From WHSW01 sp963722175 (GTDB lineage Bacteria > Actinomycetota > Thermoleophilia > Solirubrobacterales > 70-9): a DNA stretch of 64,000 nucleotides. The notes beneath the pieces are model-generated. The model did no database searches and was not told the origin of the DNA. It worked only from the letters and a program-made list of their open reading frames with translations. Position numbers and translations under genes: made by a program. The DNA is taken from assembly GCA_963722175.1 (NCBI GenBank), contig CAVRKA010000004.1:124001-188000 (forward strand), read 5' to 3'. Position 1 is the first letter of the stretch, and each line of letters opens with the position of its first letter. This document shows positions 48,489-56,290 of the stretch, in pieces.

Positions 48489-48806
48489 CTACGCGATGAG
48501 GCCGGCGGCTCGTGGCGCGCTCTCAGGCGGCGCGCTGCTCGCGGCGGTCGCCGCGCCGCCGGCGTGGCACCGGCGGCTCCGGATGAGCCCGCAGAGATCC
48601 CAGACCACCTCGGCCTCGGAAACGCCCTGGCGGCGCGCCTCGTCGGCGACGCTCGCCCACGGGAGCTGGGCGTCCGGCAGCTCGTCCCAGCGCGCGAGCT
48701 CCAGCGCCTCCAGTGCTCCTCGCAGCGCCGGGCCCAGGTGCTCCTCCGAGCGGAGCATCGCCCTCAGCACCTCCAGCTGCTTATCGGTGAGCTTGACCAC
48801 CCACAT
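48489..48806 (-). CDS. Small hypothetical protein
   Basis: 105 residues from ATG 48806, after an AGGGG site. N-terminal 70 residues are helical and conserved-looking: KLTDKQLEVLRAMLRSEEHLG, ALEALELARWDELPDAQLPWASVADEARRQGVSEAEVVWDLCGLIRS, which reads like a small helix-turn-helix or regulatory module. The C-terminal 25 residues are Ala/Ser-rich and may be noise. Position alone (between 3-hydroxyacyl-CoA dehydrogenase and CNNM) gives no role. The gap 48344-48488 holds nothing I recognise. Confidence 0.5.
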   Translation of the reverse strand: MWVVKLTDKQLEVLRAMLRSEEHLGPALRGALEALELARWDELPDAQLPWASVADEARRQGVSEAEVVWDLCGLIRSRRCHAGGAATAASSAPPESAPRAAGLIA

Positions 48807-48886
48807 GCGCCTACCCCTGGCATCGCTGATTGGACGCCGGAGACGGTAAGCGGCGCCGCGGACGTATTTCCGCCGCTTGGCCCCCG

Positions 48887-50215
48887 CTACGTGCGTGTTT
48901 CGGAGGCCGGATCGGGGCGAATCGTCGGGTGCTCGGCGGTAACCGGGTGGATGCGGACGGCGATGATCCGGTTGTCACGGACCGCCTCGACCCGCAGCTC
49001 GTAGCCGTTTGCCCGGACCTTGTCGCCGCGCTTCGGGCGCCGGCCGAGCTCGGAGAACACGTAGCCGCCGATCGAGTTGAAGGCGTCGGAGTCGACCGGG
49101 AGGCCGATCCCGACGTCCTCGAGGTCCCCGAGCGGGACGTGGCCGCGCACGTACCAGTCGCCGTCGGTGAGCCGCCGCAGCGAGACGGCCCGCGGGTCGG
49201 TCTCGTCCTCGATCTCGCCGACCACCTCCTCGAGGATGTCCTCGACGGTGACGATCCCGACCGTGCGGCCGTACTCGTCGGAGACGATCCCGATCGAGGA
49301 GCGTTGTCGCTGCAGCTCGGCGAGCAGGTCGTCGATCGGCTTCGTCTCCGGAAACACCGGGACATCGCGGATCGCCGGCTCCAGGGAGGCGTCGCCGCCG
49401 GCGTTCAGGTAGAGGCGGACGAGGCTGTTGTTGTGGACGATCCCGCGAACCTTGTCGGGGTTGTCGTCCTCGACGACGACCAGACGCGTGTGGCCCGAGG
49501 AGACGCAGCGGCGCAGCGCCTCCTCGACCGTCTCGTCGGCGTTCACGGTGACCACAGCGGGGATCGGGGTCATCACCTCGCGCGCCTCCTGCTCGTGGAG
49601 ATGGAAGACGCCGCCGAGCATCACCGCCTCGCCGGGGTCGAGGCTGCCGCCCTTGGCCGAGGTGCGGATGATCTCCTTGAGGTCGTCGGAGGTGTGCTTC
49701 TCGCCGAGGTCCTTGGGGTCGACGCCGAAGAGGCGGACGATCGCGTTCGCGACGCTGTTCAGCGCCAGGGTGAACGGCGCGCTCACGGTCCGGAACACGC
49801 TCAGCGGCCGCGAGAGCCGGCGGGCGATCGGATCGGGCCTGGTGATCGCGATCATCTTCGGCACCTGCTCGCCGATGGTGATGTGGAGCGAGGTCGCGAC
49901 CGCAAAGGCGATCGCGAACGAGACCGCGGTGGCGCCGGCGCTGTCGCCGATGATCGGTTCGATCAGGTCGGCGATCGCCGGCTCGCCGAGGAAGCCGATC
50001 CCGATCGAGGCGAGCGTGATCCCGAACTGGCAGGCGGCGAGCGACTCGTCGATCTTGTCGAGCTGCTCGAGCGCCTCCTCGGCACCCGACTCACCCTCCT
50101 TGGCGAGGTTCTCGATCCGCCCCTTGCGGGTGCGGACGAGCGCGAACTCGGCGGCGACGAAGAGCCCGTTGATGAGCACGAGGAGGAGCAGCAGGGCGAG
50201 AAAGAGCGCCGTCAT
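48887..50215 (-). CDS. Hemolysin family/CNNM-CorC transport protein
   Basis: 442 residues from ATG 50215. DUF21/CNNM membrane domain (about 1-180: LVLINGLFVAAEFALVRTRKGRIE, CQFGITLASIGIGFLGEP, HITIGEQVPKMIAI), CBS pair (about 215-330: MTPIPAVVTVNADETVEEALR, GHTRLVVVEDD, IGIVSDEYGRTVGIVTVEDILEEVVGEI) and a C-terminal CorC/HlyC domain (about 345-430: YVRGHVPLGDLEDVGIGLP, GGYVFSELGRRPKRGD). Likely Mg2+/Co2+ efflux or regulation rather than a haemolysin. Confidence 0.92.
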   Translation of the reverse strand: MTALFLALLLLLVLINGLFVAAEFALVRTRKGRIENLAKEGESGAEEALEQLDKIDESLAACQFGITLASIGIGFLGEPAIADLIEPIIGDSAGATAVSFAIAFAVATSLHITIGEQVPKMIAITRPDPIARRLSRPLSVFRTVSAPFTLALNSVANAIVRLFGVDPKDLGEKHTSDDLKEIIRTSAKGGSLDPGEAVMLGGVFHLHEQEAREVMTPIPAVVTVNADETVEEALRRCVSSGHTRLVVVEDDNPDKVRGIVHNNSLVRLYLNAGGDASLEPAIRDVPVFPETKPIDDLLAELQRQRSSIGIVSDEYGRTVGIVTVEDILEEVVGEIEDETDPRAVSLRRLTDGDWYVRGHVPLGDLEDVGIGLPVDSDAFNSIGGYVFSELGRRPKRGDKVRANGYELRVEAVRDNRIIAVRIHPVTAEHPTIRPDPASETRT

Positions 50216-50315
50216 CGCTGCTCAGGGGGCCGGGGTTGGGGCCGCGTACTTCGGGGGAGGTCGTCCATGGAGGACGGGGCAACGGTAGCAGCAGCGGGGG
50301 GCGGCGCCCAGGTCC

Positions 50316-51989
50316 TCAGCGGCCCGGCTTCACCCGGGGCCCGACGTGGACGCCCGGTGGGCGGTGCCTGAGGCTCGGCGGCGGAGCCGGAAGGTCGAAG
50401 TCGGGGCCGCGGGCGACGAGCTTCGCGGCGGCGCGCTCGCAGACCGCCGAGATCGAGAGCGAGGGGTTGACGCCGAAGCTGGTCGGGATCATCGACGAGT
50501 CCATGCAGAACAGGCCCTCGGAGCCGAACACCTCGCCGCCGTCGTCGACGACGCCGAAACCGATCTCGTCGGCCATTCGCGCTCCGCCGAGCGGATGCGA
50601 CGCGTAGACGCCGGGAGTCTCGGAGAGCTTCAGGAACCGACCGACGCCGCGGCGCTCGGCGACCTTGCGGATCGCCTGATCGGCGCGTTCGCGGATCCGC
50701 GCCGACTGCTCGGAGACCGCGTAGTTGAAGAGTCCGATCCCGACCGGCCCGCCGTTCGGCTGCACGTGGCCGTTGCCGCCCGGCGGCGCGAGGTAGAACT
50801 CGCCGTCCATCGTCTCCTCGACCATCGCCAGGATCTCGATGTGGCGCGACCAGGTCGAGATCGAGCGCTTCTTCGCCCGTCCCCACCAGGTCGGCTCGGC
50901 GCCGCCGTCGCGACCGTTCGCGTAGAGGAAGTTGGTGAGCTGGGAGAGGAGGATCTCCTGGAGCGTGAACCGGGTGCCGTCGTGGGCGTTGCCCTTCTTG
51001 CCGACCCACCAGTCGTAGCTCATCGTCGTGATCGGCTTGCCCTTGTAGAAATCGTCGTAGCCGCCCGGCAGGCCGAGCACCGACTTGGCCTTGCGGGAGT
51101 CGATCTCGATCGCTGCGACGTGGTCGCCGTTGACGCCGAGGTGGCGGCCGAGGTGAGGTGAGACGCCGGGCAGGTTGCCGTTGTCGCGCGAGCGCATCAG
51201 GATCGGCGGCGTGCCGAGCGCGCCGGCGGAGAGGATCGCTACCTTGCACTCGATCTCGACCGGCTCGGTGCCCGACTTCGTCGCCGGGTCGACCTTCACT
51301 CCACGGACGATCCATCGGTACGGGCGCGCCGACGACGGCACCACCTCGTTGACCTGAACCGACGGCCGAACCTCGACCCCGCGGCGCTCGGCCGACGGCA
51401 GGTAGTTGGTGATCAGCGAGTTCTTGGCCCCGAAGACGCAGCCCGTGTAGCACCACTTCGCGTCGACGCAGCGCTCGAAGTCGATCGCGACCGGCACCCG
51501 GTCGCAGGTGTGACCGGCCTCGCGCAGCATCGCGGCCCAGACGCCGCCCGACTTCGAGACCTCGTCCCAGGTGGGCTGGCGGACCCGCAGGCCGGCCTCG
51601 GCGCGGCCGTAGTAGCGGTTCAGCGTCTTGCGGCTGATCGCCCGCGGCCACATCCGCCGCCGCGGTCCGTCGTTCGGATGGTGGTCCATGCGCTCGAAGG
51701 TCTCCGACGGCGAGCGCAGCGAGGCGGCCAGGTAGAGGTTCGAGCCGCCGCCGACCAGGTTGGCGGCGACGATCTGCGCCCCCTGGCCCTGGATCAGCTC
51801 GTAGACGTCGGAGAGGTGGCCGACGTCCATCGACTGGCGGAAGTCGGTGTGGCCGAAGCGCTGCCCGCGCTCGAGCACGAGCACGCTCGCGTCCTGCTCG
51901 GCGGCGCGGTAGAGCTCGGCCAGCCGCCAGGCAGCGATCGAGCCCCCGAAGCCCGAGCCGACGATGCAGACATCCACCCTTTCAGACAA
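50316..51989 (-). CDS. GMC oxidoreductase (cholesterol-oxidase-like)
   Basis: 557 residues from ATG 51989. FAD-binding N-terminus VDVCIVGSGFGGSIAAWRLAE, LVLERGQRFG, VGGGSNLYLAASLRSP, CYTGCVFGAKNSLITNYLP, VAILSAGALGTPPILMRSR, and the C-terminal active-site region ASHPLGGARMAD followed by LFCMDSSMIPTSFGVNPSLSISA. It has no signal peptide. The next gene downstream (52032, same strand, upstream in transcription) encodes a Tat-exported small protein, so the pair may form a complex exported together. Oxidises an alcohol or sterol; substrate unknown. Confidence 0.9.
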   Translation of the reverse strand: MSERVDVCIVGSGFGGSIAAWRLAELYRAAEQDASVLVLERGQRFGHTDFRQSMDVGHLSDVYELIQGQGAQIVAANLVGGGSNLYLAASLRSPSETFERMDHHPNDGPRRRMWPRAISRKTLNRYYGRAEAGLRVRQPTWDEVSKSGGVWAAMLREAGHTCDRVPVAIDFERCVDAKWCYTGCVFGAKNSLITNYLPSAERRGVEVRPSVQVNEVVPSSARPYRWIVRGVKVDPATKSGTEPVEIECKVAILSAGALGTPPILMRSRDNGNLPGVSPHLGRHLGVNGDHVAAIEIDSRKAKSVLGLPGGYDDFYKGKPITTMSYDWWVGKKGNAHDGTRFTLQEILLSQLTNFLYANGRDGGAEPTWWGRAKKRSISTWSRHIEILAMVEETMDGEFYLAPPGGNGHVQPNGGPVGIGLFNYAVSEQSARIRERADQAIRKVAERRGVGRFLKLSETPGVYASHPLGGARMADEIGFGVVDDGGEVFGSEGLFCMDSSMIPTSFGVNPSLSISAVCERAAAKLVARGPDFDLPAPPPSLRHRPPGVHVGPRVKPGR

Positions 51990-52031
51990 AGGCCCGGCAC
52001 CTCCTCCGCTTCGCGTCCGGGGGTGCCGGGG

Positions 52032-52703
52032 TCATCGAAGGCTCCCGTTCTTGGTCCGGCCGCGGTTGAGTTTCAGGCCGTAGGAGAAGTCGTCGTAGCC
52101 GTTCGGTGCCGTGCCGGGGTGCCCCATGACCGCGTAGCCGGCAGCGGTCTGCGAGGTCGCGTCCGGGACGTTCCCGGCCGCGCAGAAGGCGGTGAACGGG
52201 ATCGCCGCGGCCGCCTCCCAGACGACGCGGTCGGGGTTGTCGAAGGAAAGGCCGGCGAGGCAGACGCGCTCGCGAGCCTCGTAGTCGAGGTCGAGGAAGA
52301 GCCCGCCCTCGGTCAGGGCGCGCGCCGCGAGGTCGGCGACGAAGGCGGGCTCCAGGGTCGTGAAGCCGATCCGCTCGTTGCGGGCGAGCGCCAGCGCGTC
52401 GGTGTAGACCGCGCCGTGCTCGGGATCGACGCCGGCGATCGCCTTCGGGTCGATCGGGTTGCCGAGCTCGGTGAGCAGGCCGGGGACCGGCTTGCCGGGG
52501 ACGATCGTGTCGAAGAACGCCTGCAGGGTCCCGTCGGTCGGGCCGTCGGCGAGCGCCCTGCCGGGGACCGCCATCCGCGCCGCGTAGGGCAGCGCCGCGG
52601 CCACGGTCGCCCCGAGCCCGAGCGCCCCGGCGCGGGCGAGGAAGTCGCGTCGCGAGAGCTCGCCGGCCAGGGTCGCGCGCGCTGAAGTCCCCCGTCTGCC
52701 CAC
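52032..52703 (-). CDS. Tat-exported partner of GMC oxidoreductase (small subunit-like)
   Basis: 223 residues from GTG 52703. Twin-arginine signal LSRRDFLARAGALGLGATVAAAL. Mature part: LQAFFDTIVPGKPVPGL, AVYTDALALARNERIGFTTLEPAFVADLAAR, GLFLDLDYEARERVCLAGLSFDNPDRVVWEAAAAIPFTAFCAAG, TAAGYAVMGHPGTAPNGYDDFSYG. This resembles the DUF5987/gluconate-2-dehydrogenase-subunit-3-like proteins that sit beside GMC enzymes and carry them out by hitch-hiking. The transcript enters the GMC gene 42 bp later. Confidence 0.75.
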   Translation of the reverse strand: MGRRGTSARATLAGELSRRDFLARAGALGLGATVAAALPYAARMAVPGRALADGPTDGTLQAFFDTIVPGKPVPGLLTELGNPIDPKAIAGVDPEHGAVYTDALALARNERIGFTTLEPAFVADLAARALTEGGLFLDLDYEARERVCLAGLSFDNPDRVVWEAAAAIPFTAFCAAGNVPDATSQTAAGYAVMGHPGTAPNGYDDFSYGLKLNRGRTKNGSLR

Positions 52704-52755
52704 GCGGTGAAAGTACTGGCGCCCTGGCCAGGATGCGCCGGTAGCTTCCGCCAGG

Positions 52756-53793
52756 GTGTTACGAATTCGGGCGACGATCTTCGGCCTCTGCACGGCGGCC
52801 TCGCTGCTCGTCGCGGCGAGCGCCCAGGCGCAATCGCCGTCCGGCGTGGTCGGGCCGTACGACGGCCGGATCCCGTTCAAGTGCGAGCTTCAGAACGTCG
52901 GCACCGGGACCGACTTCCCCCACCCGGAAGCCGACCCCTTCTGCGTCGAGTTCGACAAGACGAGCCAGAACGTCACCGACTTCGGGATCGTCGACTTCAC
53001 CGCCCAGGAGCCGGCCCGCGTCGCGGCGGCGGGCACCAAGTGCTTCTACTTCCAGCGCGACCACTGGACCGGGTCGATCCAGCAGGGCCAGGAGCCCGAG
53101 CTCTGGCACTGGGACGGCGACTACTGGTTCGACCGCGCGCGCGGGGTGGGCGGGGTCAGCGTGCGCAACTACCGGATCGGCGGACAGCCGCAGAGCGCGA
53201 CGCCGTTCGTTCCCGAGGCCTACGAGCCCTACTTCGACGAGAACGGCGGCGGCGGGGTCGAGGTGCTGCTGGAGAGCGGCCCGGACCCGAGCTGCGCCGC
53301 AAAGGTCGATACCCCCGAGGAGAGAAACGAGGTCTACGGCGCCCGCGCCGAAGAGCTGGACTGCATCGATCCCGGCGGCGGGATCCGCGGCAAGCGCGTC
53401 GGCGGAGCCCGGCTCGGCGGCCGGCGCGAGCAGCTGCGGGCCAAGCTCGGTCCGCCGACGTACGCGAGAAAGCATCTCGACTCGTGGTGCCTCGTCGGCA
53501 AGGGCGAGCTGCGGGTGACCTACCGATCTGACGACCGCGCGAAGGCGATCCTGACCTCCGGTCGCGGCCAGTCCTTCCACAGCGTCGCCCGCGGCGACCG
53601 GGTCGAGCGCGCGCGCCGTCGCCTCGAGATCGTGGACCGCAGCCACGTGGCCCATGTCGGCCGCGTCCTGATCGTCGAGGGTCGCGGACCCCGCTGGATC
53701 CTGCTCGGGGCCCGCGACGGGAGAATCCGCTGGGTCGCGGTGCTCGCGAACGAGGCCGCGTACACGAACGGCCTGATCCGCAACGTCACCTGA
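52756..53793 (+). CDS. Secreted protein of unknown function
   Basis: 345 residues from GTG 52756 with a signal peptide (LCTAASLLVAASAQAQ). Region about 20-190 is a Cys-containing beta-rich domain (FKCELQNVGTG, DFPHPEADPFCVEFDKTSQNVTDFGIVDFTAQEPARVAAAG, KCFYFQRDHWTGSI, LWHWDGDYWFDRARGVGGVSVRNYRIGG); the C-terminus (about 215-345) is basic with a repeat-like PPTYARKHLDSWCLVGKGELRVTYRSDD. Not recognised. 15 bp upstream of the decarboxylase on the same strand; divergent from the Tat-exported gene. Confidence 0.65.
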   Translation: MLRIRATIFGLCTAASLLVAASAQAQSPSGVVGPYDGRIPFKCELQNVGTGTDFPHPEADPFCVEFDKTSQNVTDFGIVDFTAQEPARVAAAGTKCFYFQRDHWTGSIQQGQEPELWHWDGDYWFDRARGVGGVSVRNYRIGGQPQSATPFVPEAYEPYFDENGGGGVEVLLESGPDPSCAAKVDTPEERNEVYGARAEELDCIDPGGGIRGKRVGGARLGGRREQLRAKLGPPTYARKHLDSWCLVGKGELRVTYRSDDRAKAILTSGRGQSFHSVARGDRVERARRRLEIVDRSHVAHVGRVLIVEGRGPRWILLGARDGRIRWVAVLANEAAYTNGLIRNVT

Positions 53794-53808
53794 ACTAACG
53801 TCCCCTGC

Positions 53809-55281
53809 GTGGAGCAGGACGCGACCCCGTATCTCGACGCCCTCGTCGCCTACGCGGACCGAAACCCCGGCCGCTTCCACGTCCCCGGCCACAAGGGCGG
53901 CCGGGGCGCCGACCCGGCGCTCCGCGAGGCCGTCGGCGACCACGCGCTCCGACTCGACGTCCCGGCCGGGATCGAGGGGATCGACGTCGGTCCCGATCCT
54001 GCGGAGACACCGTTCCAACTCGCTCAGCGCCTCGCTGCCGAGGCCTGGGGGGCGCGGCGGAGCTGGTTCCTGGTGAACGGCGGGTCGGGCGGCAACCACG
54101 CGATCTGCCTCGCGCTCGCCCACCAGGGCGAGCGGGTCGTCGTGCAGCGCAACGTCCACTCGTCGACGATCGACGGCTTCGTGCTCTCCGGGCTCCGGCC
54201 GCGCTTCGTCGCGCCAGAGCTCGACCCCGAGCTCGGGGTCGCCCACTGCCTGACTCCGGACGCGCTCGCGCGTGCGCTCGACGCCGACCCCGACGCGGTT
54301 GCGGCGATGGTCGTGTCGCCCACCTATTTCGGCGCGGTCGCGGACGTCGCCGCGCTTGCCGACGTCGCCCACGCGCGCGGTGTCCCGCTCGTCTGCGACG
54401 AGGCCTGGGGGGCGCATCTGCGCTTCTCGTCGGCGCTGCCCGCGTCGGCGCTCGAGTGCGGCGCCGACGTCGTCCTCTCCTCGACCCACAAGATCGCCGG
54501 CTCGATCACCCAGTCGGCCATCCTCCACGTCGGCGACTGCGGTGACCTCATCGACGACCGGATCGTCGACCGCTCGGTCACCCTGGTCGAGTCGACGAGC
54601 CCGAACGCGCTGCTCACCGCGTCGCTCGACGCGACCCGCCGCCAGGCCGCGGTCCATGGCGAGGAGCTGCTGACCGAGACCGTCGCCTCGCTGGCGCTGC
54701 TGCGCGACCGGATCCGTTCGATCCCCGGGCTCGACGTCCTCGACGAGCGGATCGTCGGCCGCGCGGGCGTCTTCGCCTACGACCCGACGCGGCTCGTCGT
54801 CGACGTCCGCGGGCTCGGCACGACCGGCCACCGGGTGGCCAAGCTGATGCTCGAGGACGACGACATCAACCTCGAGCTGTTCTCCGAGAACGTCGTCGTC
54901 GCCGTGTTCGGGATCGGAGAGCACGCCGAGCAGACCGGCGAGCGGCTGGTCGAAGCGCTCGAGCACGCGGCCGGGCGGATCGGCGAGGAGGATCAGGAGC
55001 CGTTGCCGCCGTTCGCCGAGCCGCCGCCCTGGGGACCGACGGTGCTCTCGCCCCGCGAGGCCTTCCTCGGTGGCCAGGAGGTGGTCCCGTTCGCCGAGGC
55101 CGAGGGGCGGATCGTCGCCGAGTCGCTGGCCGCCTACCCACCCGGCGTCCCGAACGTCCTCCCGGGCGAGGTGCTGACCCGGCCGACCCTCGAGTACATC
55201 GCCGACAGCGTCGCCCACGGCGGCCTCGTCCGCGGCGCCAGCGATCGAACGCTCCAAACAATCAGAGTGGTGAGCGAATGA
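53809..55281 (+). CDS. Orn/Lys/Arg-type PLP decarboxylase
   Basis: 490 residues from GTG 53809. Fold-I Orn/Lys/Arg decarboxylase: FHVPGHKGGRG, LDVPAGIEGIDV, VNGGSGGNHAICLAL, HSSTIDGFVLSGL, VVSPTYFG, CDEAWGAHL with the PLP Asp, and SSTHKIAGSITQSA with the PLP Lys. The C-terminal domain (LPPFAEPPPWG, YPPGVPNVLPGEVLT) is the short form found in arginine or lysine decarboxylases of Gram-positives. Substrate not certain; the following deiminase-like and carbamoylase-like genes favour arginine. Confidence 0.9.
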   Translation: MEQDATPYLDALVAYADRNPGRFHVPGHKGGRGADPALREAVGDHALRLDVPAGIEGIDVGPDPAETPFQLAQRLAAEAWGARRSWFLVNGGSGGNHAICLALAHQGERVVVQRNVHSSTIDGFVLSGLRPRFVAPELDPELGVAHCLTPDALARALDADPDAVAAMVVSPTYFGAVADVAALADVAHARGVPLVCDEAWGAHLRFSSALPASALECGADVVLSSTHKIAGSITQSAILHVGDCGDLIDDRIVDRSVTLVESTSPNALLTASLDATRRQAAVHGEELLTETVASLALLRDRIRSIPGLDVLDERIVGRAGVFAYDPTRLVVDVRGLGTTGHRVAKLMLEDDDINLELFSENVVVAVFGIGEHAEQTGERLVEALEHAAGRIGEEDQEPLPPFAEPPPWGPTVLSPREAFLGGQEVVPFAEAEGRIVAESLAAYPPGVPNVLPGEVLTRPTLEYIADSVAHGGLVRGASDRTLQTIRVVSE

Positions 55282-55286
55282 CGGGA

Positions 55287-55330
55287 ATAACTCGCGCCAC
55301 GTCCTCGGGGATAACTCGCGCCACGTCCTC
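55287..55330. repeat. Tandem 24-bp direct repeat in the decarboxylase-amidinotransferase gap
   Basis: The 20-base unit ATAACTCGCGCCACGTCCTC occurs at 55287-55306 and identically at 55311-55330 (period 24), and a shortened ATAACTGG begins near 55343. It lies directly after the decarboxylase stop (55281). Tandem direct repeats of this size can be regulator-binding sites or slippage products. Followed by the hairpin at 55351-55371. Confidence 0.7.
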
Positions 55331-55350
55331 CGCTCCCGCTCGAATAACTG

Positions 55351-55371
55351 GTCCGCGGCTACGCCGCGGAC
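55351..55371 (+). terminator. Candidate transcription terminator hairpin
   Basis: GTCCGCGGC (55351-55359) pairs exactly with GCCGCGGAC (55363-55371) around a 3-base loop, giving a nine-base-pair G/C-rich stem. It is followed by ATTTCATG, a weak T-rich tail only, so termination is plausible but not certain. It would separate the decarboxylase from the amidinotransferase/hydrolase pair. Confidence 0.5.
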
Positions 55372-55426
55372 ATTTCATGCTGCTTCCGCGTCCGGGCGTG
55401 CGCGGTGCCACATCGGCCGGAGCCTC

Positions 55427-56290
55427 GTGGTGACCTGGGGCGTTGATTCCGAGACAGGCGTCCTGCGGGACGTTTTGGTGGGGCCGCCGGAGAACTTCCG
55501 CTGGCTGCCGACGAGCGCGATCTCGAAGGCGACCTTGGAGAGCGGGGCGAAGTTCGACCGCGAGCTCGCCCTCGCCCAGCACCGCGAGCTGGTCTCGATC
55601 TACGACGCGGCCGGGGTGACCGTGCACCGGCTCGAGCCCGACCCGGCGCTGCCCTACCAGGTGTTCGCCCGCGACTCGAGCGTCGGTACCCCGGAGGGAC
55701 CGGTCGTCACCCAGCTGAAACAGAGTTGGCGGCGCGGCGAGTACGCACCGGTGGTCCGCTTCCACCTCGACCGCGAGATCCCGATCTGGCGGATGATCAC
55801 CGGTGGCGCGATCGAGGGCGGCGACGTGATGATCGTCGAGCCCGGGGTGATGCTGATCGGCAACGGCGAGGAGCGGACCGAGATCGGCGCCGCGCGGCAG
55901 CTCGCCGGGTGGATGGAGGAGCTCGGCTGGGAGGTGCGGATCGAGCCGATCCCCGGCCAGTTCGTCCACATCGACGTGCTCGTCGCGATCCTGGCGCCGA
56001 AGCTGGCCGCGGTCTGCGTCGAGTCGGCGTCCGGCGGGCTGACCGCGTGGCTGCGCGGCAAGGGCTTCGAGATCCTCGAGGTCTCGACCGAGGACGCGTT
56101 CAAGCTCGGCGTCAACGCGATCTCGCTCGGGGACGAGCGGGTGATCTCGACCGCGGCCTCCGCGACGCTCAACGAGCGGATGCGCGCGCTCGGGCTCGAG
56201 GTCTTCGACCCCGACCTCTCGATGTTCACCGCCGGCGGCGGCGGTGCCCACTGCCTGGCCCAGGCGCTGCGCCGCGACCGCGTCGGCTGA
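55427..56290 (+). CDS. Amidinotransferase/deiminase family protein (arginine-deiminase-like)
   Basis: 287 residues from GTG 55427. Guanidino-group modifying enzyme fold (five-bladed propeller of alpha/beta units). Catalytic set visible: Asp in FARDSS, Glu/Asp in GGAIEGGDV, His in GQFVHIDV, and Cys in GGGAHCLAQ near the C-terminus. The length fits dimethylargininase or arginine/agmatine-type deiminases rather than the larger peptidyl-arginine enzymes. Which guanidine substrate it takes is unclear. Stop and next start share a base (TGATG). Confidence 0.85.
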   Translation: MVTWGVDSETGVLRDVLVGPPENFRWLPTSAISKATLESGAKFDRELALAQHRELVSIYDAAGVTVHRLEPDPALPYQVFARDSSVGTPEGPVVTQLKQSWRRGEYAPVVRFHLDREIPIWRMITGGAIEGGDVMIVEPGVMLIGNGEERTEIGAARQLAGWMEELGWEVRIEPIPGQFVHIDVLVAILAPKLAAVCVESASGGLTAWLRGKGFEILEVSTEDAFKLGVNAISLGDERVISTAASATLNERMRALGLEVFDPDLSMFTAGGGGAHCLAQALRRDRVG

